From: Erpobdella octoculata
Lineage: Eukaryota > Annelida > Clitellata > Hirudinida > Erpobdellidae
NCBI GenBank assembly: GCA_963978895.1
Contig: OZ022244.1
Coordinates: 24,758,062-24,822,061, forward strand
Direction of reading: 5' to 3'
DNA: 64,000 nt
In this document: in pieces, positions 46,582-64,000 of the stretch
Layout of the letters: the number at the start of each line of letters is the position of its first letter
How positions within the stretch are numbered: position 1 is the first letter of the stretch
Notes under the pieces: model-generated
The model's input: only the letters and a program-made list of their open reading frames with translations
Databases searched by the model: none
Told to the model about the DNA's origin: nothing
Program-made: the position numbers and the translations under genes

Positions 46582-46975
46582 AATTAAAGTATTTAAAACC
46601 AGAGTATGACGATATAAGTAAATTACGAGAGCTTATAAAATTGATAAATGAAAAGAAGTATAAAGATAAATTAAATAATAATTATTATTAATAAAATAAA
46701 ATAAATAAATATAAATAGATAGGACGAATTGAATGAAGTCTATAATACTAATAATAGAAATTAAAACACTTAAAATTATTAGAAGATTAATGAAATTAAA
46801 CTATAGGTATCTAGTGACAGTATATTGAAATAAAAAAGTATGAAATAGAATAATAAAAGGTGAAAATTTAAATAAAACCATGTGATGAATTAAAATAAAA
46901 GTAAACTTATATGAAAACTTAAAAAATTAAAATAAACGCATGACTGTGCAAATGGGATACATATAGATGATTCAA

Positions 46976-47750
46976 TTAACGCCGACGTCTTGTAGTTATA
47001 TTTGAAGACTCAAACAAATGTTGAAATGACACCGCTGGAGCCTGAGCCTCAGGTGGAGGCTCAGGTGGAGGTTCAGGTGGAGGCTCAGGTGGAGGTTCAG
47101 GTGGAGGTTCAGGTGGAGGATCAGATGGAGGCTCAGGTGGAGGCTCATGTAGGATAGGCGTGGGTAGTTGCACGATGGGAGCTGGTTGAAGAGATGAGTT
47201 GGAAAGGTAGTTAACCTCATCACTTAGTAGACCACGGGGAGATATACCGAGACGATCGCCAACATCTATGACAGGAGTCAAATAAACCGATCCACAGGAA
47301 GTGTTTACCTCATTAGTTTTGTCAGGCTGTACCAAACCAGAAGCAACGGCCGAATAAGGGGGTCGACTAGTACCGTGACCACAGATTAATAAAGGACCAG
47401 AGCTCGTAGCTTTGTTACCACCCAGCATAGCGCCTACCGTCTGAGACCGAAGCACATTATCATCAGCAAAATCATTAAAGTCAAGATTGAACAGTCGTAA
47501 AGTTCTATCAAAGTGTGTATCCTGAGTATTTATTGCTGGTCGATATTCTTGTATAAGTAAAGCCTCTGCTATTTTTAATCGACGTGGATCTGAAACACGG
47601 TAGAGAATGGTTGTATCATTATCAAGAATCTCGCGAGTAAGAGACGTTTGATGAAGAGATCGAAAATGAGATTTAATGTTGCCACCTTGCACGTGCATCG
47701 TCAACCGTCGAGCCAATGTCGTACGAGTATGCCCGATATACATACGACTG
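46976..47750 (-). pseudogene. PLE1 GIY-YIG endonuclease region with proline-rich tail
   Basis: After a frameshift inside 47733-47750 (the reading CAGTCGTATGTATATCGG), the next frame gives the nuclease core YIGHTRTTLARRLTMHVQ, then LKIAEALLIQEYRPAINTQ. The upstream half (NVVYEFKCNKHDGLHQ) lies in the RT frame, so the nuclease cannot be made from one unshifted frame. After about 120 residues comes an unusual tail with (PPPE)n repeats encoded by a 12-bp tandem repeat (about 47045-47150), ending RRRR at the stop. The related PLE2 lacks the PPPE tail. Confidence 0.88.
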
Positions 47751-49559
47751 ATGTAGACCGTCATGTTTATTGCATTTGAATTCGTAAACAACATTAGTCT
47801 CTTTCAATGTACCTGATTTAAAGAGATTATTTCGCATTATCATTTGGTGGGCTGTTTTTGATTTATAATAAATTGTAAATAGAAGTCGTTGAGTATTTGG
47901 CGAAACAACTCTAACATTAGTGTTAATAATGTCACGAATTATTTTCTCTTCAACTCTATAAGCACTGTGCATCTGAGATCTGTAATATAACCGAATGACC
48001 TTGCTTTCTTTTTCATTTTTTAAGACAGGTAATGGTCGTTTACAGTTATCAAATTTAGCCTTGACAAATTTATTAATGGCATCGTCAATTTCAGAGTTGG
48101 CAAAATTATTATTGATAAGTGTTGTCCGAATTTTATTTACTTCAACATCGAATCCACACCAGTCCTCGGCCACTCGATAAGCTCGATGTAAATATCCATA
48201 AATTACACTTCTTCTGTAACGATCTGGACAGTAACTTGCACCGCTCAGAGTTTCTCCAGTAGAAGAAGGCTTGGAATAAACAGATAATGCAACACGATCT
48301 TCAAATTGTTCAATTAATGTGTCAAGAAATGGTAGTTGTTTATCCAAGTTGCTCAACTCATATGTAAATTGTAAAACGGAATTCTTTTGAAGACAATTCT
48401 GTAAACTGTGCATCTGAGTAATATCCTCACATAAAACGAAGATATCATCAACGTAACGTCCATATATCAATGGTCGAACAGAGTCATCAACAAACACTCG
48501 GCTCTCAACAAGAGCCATATAAAATTCCGCAAAGGTGGGGCCTAAGGATGAGCCCATGGCCACGCCATCGACCTGTAAGTATAATTTTCCCTTATAATCT
48601 GTAAATGGTACGTCAGTTGTGCAGATTCTGAGAAGATCTAACATTATTTTCTCAGGAACCGGAAAGGGAGGTAGAGTAGCGTGATGATACAAGCATTCCA
48701 GTATAAATTGAATAGTTTCACCAACCGGAACATTAGTGAAGAGGCTCACGACGTCAATAGAAGCAATAACACCTTTATACGACGATGAACCCCGTATCAA
48801 ATCAACAAAATCAGATGTCGATGATAAAGAGTATTTATTTGGGCAATATTGTCTAATCATATTATTAATAGACTTCGCAAGTTGATATATGGGTGTGGGG
48901 CACTGTGAGATGATTGGTCTTAGTGGTTGGCCTTCTTTATGTATTTTGACGTTTCCGTATATATACCCCGGAGCATATTCACCAACTATATGTGTTAACT
49001 GGTTATCTGGAAGAAGGTAAGGATTAGCAAGAATTATCAAGGAATTGGCTTTCTTTTTTATGTCATCAATAGGATTACAACTTATGTGCTTGAACTTCAT
49101 TTCGTCTGATAAGATGTTATCGATTTTTCTAAAATAAACATCCCGATCTAGGATGACGTATGAGCTGCATTTATCTGCTCTACGTACAATAATGTGATCA
49201 TTGTTCTTTAATGATCGAGAAGCCATAATCAATCGCTTAGGTAGATATTGTTGACGATCGCCTCTATGTACATATCCCTCACGATGTAGTAAAGGCTTCA
49301 ATTTTGTAGTGCAATTTATTTGACCCAATCTGGTTAGCGAAATAATATTTTGATATAAAACTTCAAGTTCAATTCGTTTAACCAACTTGCTATAAGTAGG
49401 TTTAACATGGCATCTGTATCCCAGTTGTAAAAAATCATGTTCATCACTGTTCAAAGTATAAGTCGACAAGTTAATATAACGTGGAAAATCTTTCTTTAAA
49501 AGTATTTCAGAACCATATAAGGCTGATAACTTTTTAATTATAGTATATAATATTTTAAT
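47736..49559 (-). pseudogene. PLE1 reverse transcriptase region
   Basis: PLE reverse transcriptases prime from nicks made by a linked GIY-YIG nuclease. The frame is open from 49559 (a stop at 49560-49562 precedes it) to the shift near 47740. Order: N-terminal region YINLSTYTLNSDEHDFLQLG; RT1/2 region KADKS-like VRRADKCSSYVILDRD and GNVKIHKEGQPLRPIISQ; motif A ASIDVVSLFTNVP; motif B DGVAMGSSLGPTFAEFYM; motif C GRYVDDIFVL; then the FLDTLIEQFEDRV block. All catalytic Asp residues are present. There is no ATG near the N-terminus, so a short 5' truncation is likely. Confidence 0.9.
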
Positions 49560-49563
49560 TTAA

Positions 49564-49564
<1 letters not shown>

Positions 49565-49659
<95 letters not shown>
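49565..49659. repeat. (AT)n tract at the 5' side of PLE1
   Basis: AT dinucleotides with one CAT interruption, directly next to the 5' end of PLE1. Confidence 0.95.
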
Positions 49660-49660
<1 letters not shown>

Positions 49661-50680
49661 AGTTTAATCTTGATAATTATATAAAGGATGGAAAGTGCAA
49701 AATGAATTTGAATATCTTCTCTGCAACTCGTTTTTATCCTCGCGAGTAGAGCAGAAACGATGCAAATCTATCAACCGCGTTCGTTCTTCTGGCTTGTAGT
49801 TAAATGACGTGCTAACAACATTGGTAAAAATTAAGGACAAGTACCATGACCTCTTGCTGAAATTATTGTTATGCAATCTGAACAAAAGACATGATCGCAG
49901 TTGTCTAAGATGGCAAACGTTTCGATTTGTTTAAAGCAAAGTGGACAGTCAGAAGACAATTCAAGAAATTTTTGGATTAGCATCCCACAAAAGTGTACAT
50001 AGCTCATGTGCGCAAAAACTGAAGTTGTACACAGTCATATTAGCTATTTTTTTTAAAGATTAAATCAAATAACAAAAGCTTTTACTATGTTCAATCACAC
50101 AGTACTTTTAAAAATTTATTTGTTTATTTGCCATTTTTTTTAAATAGTTTATAGTCCTTTACACCAGGTGTTTTAAGACTAATGGCTGTATGTAGGAAGC
50201 AATTAAGTACTTCCTGTCGTGGATCAGAATTTGATCCTTTTTACTTTCCCCTCCTCCTTTCTCCAGGCTTGGGACTGGCTCGCAATTAGCGAGGCGGAGT
50301 TCGTTTATTTGCCATAAAACACTAGTTTGAAAAAAGTTACTAGAAAATATGTTCTATTTCCTATTAACTTTTTTCAAACTAGTGTTACTAACACAATTTA
50401 ACTGTAAAAATTTAGGTTGTGATCTCAAAGACAAGTGACCTCTCAATGAGGTCTAATCTTCCGATTCATACATATTTTCGGGTTATTAGCCATTTTTGCC
50501 GATGAAAGTGTTCAGGGCGTTTATGACTTAATTGGCTTTTTTGATTACTTTATAATGTTTTCTTTGACACATCAGATAACAAATGCAGTAATGTTGACTG
50601 TATATCAGTTGTTTTGTCTGGTAAGGAAATTGAAAAGTTACTGTTCTATTCTCTAATATTGGTGTTTTGGTATTGGTGTT
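49660..50680. other. intergenic with a hairpin and a dispersed repeat
   Basis: 50205-50300 matches 21680-21765 in inverse orientation. The hairpin at 50319-50385 is listed separately. No gene recognised. Confidence 0.45.
50319..50385. repeat. perfect 21-bp inverted repeat hairpin
   Basis: Arms ACACTAGTTTGAAAAAAGTTA (50319-50339, 21 bp; shown without its last base it reads ACACTAGTTTGAAAAAAGTT) and its exact complement at 50365-50385, around a 25-bp loop. It may be a small MITE-like foldback; the flanks show no target duplication. Confidence 0.8.
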
Positions 50681-51914
50681 TTGATGGAGGAAAAGGTTAT
50701 TGATGTTATCAGTAAATGGGAAAAAGTACCTGAATGGCTAGTTGGATTGTGTTTTGACACTACAAATGCAAACACAGGAGTTCAAAATAGTGCAATCACG
50801 GTGATTCAGAAGGTTTTCTCTAAACGACTACTGTTTTTGGACTGCAGACTGTTGGAAATAATTGCAGCTGCCATCTTTGACTTATTTTTTGTTTTTTTCT
50901 GAGTCAAAAGTTCCAATTATTTAGACGATTTCAAGATAACAGGGCTGTCATTGACCAAAGCAACTTTGCCCCAATCACAAAAAACACCAAAGGCTTTTCC
51001 TTTACAGAAAATAAAAAAATGTGGCTCAAGAATATTCACGATGATGTAATTGCAATTTTGCATAACCAATTGAGTCGGAGTAAGCAGCAATGATAGGACT
51101 ACTTTGAATCCATCAAGCTTAGTCTCGTAACTCTTGGCAATGCTGGCTATATTGAAGAAACTGTCACTTCAAGTCCACCAGGAGCGCATATCACTGCGCA
51201 AAATGGTTTGCAAAAAACATTTACTGCTGGAAAATATTTTTCAGAAGGCAGTTCAAAATGAACTTGAAAGAAATTTAGGCCATCAGAAGAATATGCCTTT
51301 TCACCGCCACCCTTTATATCAAAGCTTGGTTTACTGCTCACAACACCTGTGATGCTCCTTACAACGATATGTGGCTGCTGCAAAGAATTGAAAAATTCCA
51401 CTGTGATTTCAAAAATGGCATTTAATCAATTGAAAGGTCATCTTTGATATTTAAGTAAAAATTTGTCAGGGTTATCAATTTTCTTGGACAAGGTGTATGC
51501 TGAAGAGAAGAAACTTATAGTTGCTGCTTTGAAAAACCACAAAGCATGATATATCTGAGAAGAACATACAAAAAAACAATTAAGACATTTCAAGATAAAA
51601 TTTTGACAGATTTTGTTATTCAGCGATCAATGCAACTGTCCACTGCTCTCAAACCTGATCATAGTTTTCTGTTTTTAGATCCAAATACGTGGGACAGCCA
51701 GCATAACTATCATCAAACCAAAAAGATTGCTGCAACAGTTCATGTTGTAAATGACTGTGCTGAACGTCCTGTCATGTTAGCAACAGATTTCAACTGAGCA
51801 CTAACAAAGGATGAAGAACAGCATCAACTCATTTCTAAAGTCATTGAACACCACTTAAAACAGATTCCTGTCCCGCACAAAAAAGACATTTATAAGCAAT
51901 TGATAATGCCTTAG
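50681..51914 (+). pseudogene. decayed transposon-type ORF
   Basis: Successive frames with several shifts and stops give pieces of one protein: WLVGLCFDTTNANTGVQN, then FSKRLLFLDCRLLEIIAAAIFD, IKLSLVTLGN, CAKWFAKNIYCWKIFFRRQF (around 51195-51255, a frame in which the others have stops), YLRRTYKKTIKTFQ and VVNDCAERPVMLATDFN followed by a stop and LTKDEEQHQLISKV. The CFDTT...N, AKWFAKNIYCLKI-like and VNDCAERG-like motifs recur in a repetitive ORF family I associate with cnidarian and arthropod genomes, probably a transposase-like protein; I cannot name the superfamily. Clearly non-functional. Confidence 0.65.
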
Positions 51915-52888
51915 CTCACTAAAGTTGCATTGTGATTAACGAATCTTTATTGTCTGTGTACTGAACACACTCTTGATATAACATTTATAATCATTTATCA
52001 TTTAGCATTCTGTTAATTGAGTTTTATTAAAACACATATAAAAAGTGTGTTTCAATGAATGCTTACACATTTCTTTATAAATTAATTTTGTTTTGTGGTT
52101 ATTATGAAAAGTAAGATTTTGACAAAACATAACAATTTTTCAAAACTTCAATGTCCTTGAGGGGTCACTTAACATTGCTTCCAGAGATTTTACTAAGTTG
52201 TTCACAACACTAAACGGCACAAAACGAGACCCTATGTAAACTTATCAGACAATTTTTTTCCTATACAAAGTCTGAACAGTCTAACACATAAATATATATA
52301 TATATAAACATATATTTATATTTATTTATTTATTTATTTATATATATTTATATATAAACATATATAAATGACTGTTTGTTTATTTGTTTGTCTGTCTCTC
52401 TGTATTTTATGCAAATCTGTTTAACAGACAATCTTAAATATATATGCCGGGATTTTTAAAGGTTTTTCTATCGTTTATCTTTCTCGCTTGCTTGCTTGCT
52501 TGCTTCCTCTCACTTTCCCGCTTCCTCTCACTTTCCGCTTGCTCTCCCACTTCCGGTAGTTTTCCCGTTCTGGATCCCGCTCGCTGTCTAAAAAAAATAA
52601 ACTTTAATAATCAATAAAATAATATTATATATCGCTATTTACTGGACATGCAGTAGCGTTCAGTCATGAGCTGATCAAACAGGAATGCCATCTTCATTCT
52701 CATTGGATGACTGAATAATTATCGGTTTGTCATTGAATGGGAGTTAAATATCAGTTTCAGTCAAGATGGAAAGCAAGATGAAAATATAATTAATAAGATA
52801 TAAGCAAGATGAAGATATAATAACATTTTCAACGTTAAAGTGTTTAATTGGGTTTTTATTCTGTATTTATTCGTTCGACCATCCGTGA
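51915..52888. other. intergenic with a decayed H2-like element
   Basis: 52445-52590 contains TGCCGGGATTTTTAAAGG and CTCTCACTTTCCCGCTTCC-type motifs like 45650-45890, so it is a decayed H2 copy. AT/TTTA repeats lie at 52292-52370. Confidence 0.45.
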
Positions 52889-53099
52889 GTCCATCCATCC
52901 ATCCGTCCGTCCGTCCGTCCGTCCGTCCGTCCGTCCGTCCGTCCGTCCGTCCATCCATCCATCCGTCCATCCATCCATCCATCCATCCATCCATCCATCC
53001 ATCCATCCATCCATCCATCCATCCATCCATCCATCCATCCATCCATCCATCCATCCATCCATCTATCCATCCATCCATCCACCCATCCATCCATCCATT
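52889..53099. repeat. (CATC/CGTC)n tetranucleotide tract
   Basis: ATCC units with a block of GTCC units at 52904-52951. The three frames on each strand are Pro/Ser/Ile- or Asp/Gly/Trp-rich artefacts. Confidence 0.97.
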
Positions 53100-53189
53100 T
53101 CATTTATTAATTCCTTCTTTCACTCCATCTGTTATAACATTAGTTACAGTCAAACGAATGAATGTACTCTTCGCTCAGACTGCGGTCGT

Positions 53190-53270
53190 CCAGCCAATCA
53201 GGTGAGCTCCTACCTGGATACCTGCGTTTCTCTTTCTCTCGATTGGCCAGCGTCTCGCGAGCAAAACAAA
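53190..53270 (+). promoter_or_regulatory. candidate AHR promoter region
   Basis: A locally GC-richer segment 150-230 bp before the AHR start codon with CCAATCA (about 53196), GATTGG (about 53240, CCAATC on the other strand) and GTCTCGCGAGC (about 53252), close to the TCTCGCGAGA element of housekeeping-type animal promoters. There is no TATA box. The role is inferred from position. Confidence 0.4.
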
Positions 53271-53421
53271 CGCGATAGGTAATTGAGTGATTGGAAAAAA
53301 ACTCGTTTAATCAGGTAAGTCAGTCAATAGAGGTGTGCTTTCTGTCGGCAGTTTGTTTTAGAAGAAATCGATAACTCTCTTGTATTGTGCTATTTCTGTT
53401 GAAATAAAAACACTATCAGGG

Positions 53422-61863
<8,442 letters not shown>

Positions 61864-62488
61864 GTTGGTCAAATCTGAAGTCAATTTTAATTCGGTTTTG
61901 TCTCAAACACGCCTGACGTATGTTTTGTATCCTTCGAAAGTAATAAATTTTCACACGACCCGCACTACTTTATACCATTTCACACCACTCCATACCCCTT
62001 TCACACCATCCCCCACTGCACCATATTGTCTGGATAAAATAGATCAAGAATAATATTTCGGCCATTTCTGTATTTTGCGTAAAAATTCTTTCGTCAGTGG
62101 CTTCCGGACCAACACGTCTTATCCCGTACAAATGTTTGAAATTGTGTTGTCTGAGATTTTTTTGTGTGGTTTTGCTTGACTGATTTGAGCCACCTTGATC
62201 TTATGCCAGTCCGATGATTTATGACTTTTTTATATAAAATTTATAAGTAGAGCATTTAAATGAGATGCGTGTTGTTATTTATAGCTGTGGTTTCATTCAA
62301 TATTTCCACTCTAGATTTTGTAAGCATCTTCTATCATTGTAAAGAATCAGTTATTTTAGGATTAAATTATTCAAAGCTTTTTATTGATACTGAAAAACAT
62401 AAATTGGTGTTGATTTTGCAGCTGGTAGCTGTGACAGCTCTTATAATTTTGGCCATTGTTGTAGACGTTTTCAAAATTAAAGTTGTAA

Positions 62489-62514
62489 TCTATATATATA
62501 AAAGAACATGTCCT

Positions 62515-62549
<35 letters not shown>

Positions 62550-64000
62550 AGATGACTGACTGATAATCAACGCCGAGCTCAAACGCCTCATCCTAGGAAC
62601 GTGAAATTTGGAACTTATATTACTTTTATAGCGTAAACATCCGTTAAGAAAGGATTTTTGAAAATTTTGCTCCTGAGGGGAAAAAACTGGGAAACAAACT
62701 TTTTTCTAAAACAATGTATATCTCGAAAACCAAAAATGAGGAGATTTTGAAATTTGGTATATAGATTTTTTTTGAAAAATAAAAAGATACGTGTTTCACC
62801 ATTTTTTGAAAATTCGGTTTCCCGGACCTCAAATGTGGGTTGGAAAATTGGGTTATTTGGTTTTTAAAGTAGCTTCTACTCAAAAACTGTTACTGCTACA
62901 GGAGTAAAAATTAGTATTTAGTTTCTACTCCAAAAATAATGAAACACGTGTTTTAGCATTTTTTGAAAATTTGGTTTCCAGGACTTCAAATGTGGGGTGG
63001 AAAATAGGGCTAATTGTCTTTTATAGTAACTGCTACTCAAAAACAGTAAATACCACAGATGTAAAAATTATTATTTAGTTTTTTTTCTAAAAATAAAGAT
63101 ATACGTGCTTCACCATTTTTTACAAATTTGGTTTCCCGGACCTCAAATGTGGGTTGGAAAATTGGGTTATTTGGTTTTTAAAGTAGCTTCTACTCAAAAA
63201 CTGTTAATGTTACAAAAGTAAAAATTAGTATTTAGTTTCTACTCTAAAAATAATGATATACGGGTTTCACAATTTATTGAAAATTTGGTTTCCAGGACTT
63301 CAAATGTGGGGTGGAAAATAGGGTTATTTGGTTTTTAAAGTAACTGCTACTCAACAACTGTAATTGCCACAGATGTAAAAATTAATACTTAGTGTCTACT
63401 CAAAAAAAAAAAGATATACGTGTTTCATCATTTTTTGGGTTATTTGGTTTTTAAAGTAGCTGCTACTCAAAAACTGTTAACGATACAGAAGTAAAAATTA
63501 GTATTTAGTTTCTACTCCAAAAATAATGAAATACGTGTTTTAGCATTTTTTGAAAATTTGGTTTCCAGGACCTCAAATGTGGGGTGGAAATAAGGGTTAT
63601 TTGATTTCAAAATAACTGCTACTCACAAACTGTAAGTGCTACAAATGTAAAAATTAGTATTTTGAAGTTTTGTGCCGGTTAAAAGTAGCTAAGTCCAGTT
63701 TATTATCGGCCGGGCCAAGCCGTTATTTTAGAGTCTTCACACGGGCCAGGCCAAACCTTAAATCAAAGTGGGACGGGCCGAGGCTTTTCACTAAGTATAT
63801 AGATATTTTAGTGATTTTAGGGTCTTCAGTTGGGCCGGGCCAAACCTGAGGTCAAGGTGGGACGGGCCGAAGTTTTTCATCAAGTATATAGAACTTCTAG
63901 GCCTGTAAAAATGGGCCGGGCCTAATTCAGACGGGCTGTGCCGGGCCAGGAGTTTGGGTTTTTAAAACGGGCTGGGCTAATTTGTCGACGGGCCGAGCCG
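62489..64000 (+). mobile_element. Helitron-like element, family H3, cut by window end
   Basis: Starts TCTATATATATAAAAGAACA after an A, then a (CTGA)n run, AACGTGAAATTTGGAAC, a tandem repeat region, and a GGGCCGGGCC-rich region from about 63680. The first 250 bp and the GGGCCGG region match 36568-37393. The 3' end is outside the window. Confidence 0.65.
62817..63700 (+). repeat. ~157-bp tandem repeat with alternating unit types
   Basis: Units begin near 62817, 62975, 63132 and 63289, followed by a partial unit and another at 63562. Units 1 and 3 read CCCGGACCTCAAATGTGGGT, TGGAAAATTGGG; units 2 and 4 read CCAGGACTTCAAATGTGGGG, TGGAAAATAGGG. So the real period is a dimer of about 315 bp. It lies inside the H3 element; degraded units are at 43190-43600. 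Confidence 0.8.

Larger units (their letters stand above)
46579..49564 (-). mobile_element. Penelope-like element PLE1
   Basis: A GIY-YIG-encoding PLE on the minus strand, with coding region 49559-46976 and an AT-rich 3' region of about 400 bp. Both sides end in AT dinucleotide tracts (46486-46578 and 49565-49659). Its 3' region does not show the ribozyme-bearing terminal repeat seen in PLE2, so it is a different family or lacks that end. Confidence 0.85.

Noticed and set aside
45964..46691. Arg/Ser and Glu/Arg-rich frames resembling SR proteins
   Set aside because: 18-bp minisatellite inside Helitron-like elements; open on both strands.
52840..53282. Pro/Ser/Ile-His repeat proteins
   Set aside because: CATC/CGTC tetranucleotide tract, open in several frames on both strands.

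Overview
The window is animal nuclear DNA: AT-rich, with GT-AG introns, large simple-sequence tracts and many transposons. The metazoan genes (an EDEM1-type mannosidase, a doublecortin-domain protein, an NHLH/HEN bHLH factor and an aryl hydrocarbon receptor) point to an invertebrate bilaterian. The repeat style would fit a lophotrochozoan, but the species cannot be fixed from sequence alone. A run of 200 Ns (31301-31500) is an assembly gap. There are no operons or prokaryotic features.

Layout. 1-9.7 kb: no recognised exon; dispersed repeats, a complete non-autonomous Helitron (4628-5725) and a Helitron-like 3' end carrying a (TATG)n tract. 9.8-10.3 kb (minus): first two coding exons of a doublecortin-domain gene that runs off the left side. 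11.4-19.1 kb (minus): a complete EDEM1 gene of 11 exons (543 residues) whose reading phase closes at every junction; its ninth intron holds a deleted hAT transposon with perfect 8-bp target duplications. 19.4-27.3 kb: a hAT graveyard, including one hAT nested inside another, the inner one with an in-frame internally deleted transposase, plus two tRNA-derived SINEs. 28.9-29.8 kb (plus): NHLH gene with an upstream TATA box. 30-46 kb: mostly intergenic, with tandem repeats, three or more Helitron-like elements and an unclassified ORF region between direct repeats. 47-49.6 kb (minus): a nearly complete Penelope-like element (PLE; reverse transcriptase plus GIY-YIG) with one frameshift, set in AT dinucleotide repeats. 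50.7-51.9 kb: a decayed transposon ORF. 53.4-61.9 kb (plus): the first five coding exons of an aryl hydrocarbon receptor gene, continuing past the right edge; intron 1 holds a second PLE whose 3' end is repeated upstream as an inverted arm, with a hammerhead-ribozyme-like motif in each arm. 62.5-64 kb: another Helitron-like element containing a ~157-bp tandem repeat with alternating unit types.

The genes do not form a pathway: EDEM1 acts in ER quality control, the doublecortin protein on microtubules, NHLH and AHR in transcription. The most unusual content is mobile DNA: palindromic PLE structure with paired ribozyme motifs, AT-repeat-flanked PLEs, nested hATs, and Helitron ends coupled to tetranucleotide tracts.
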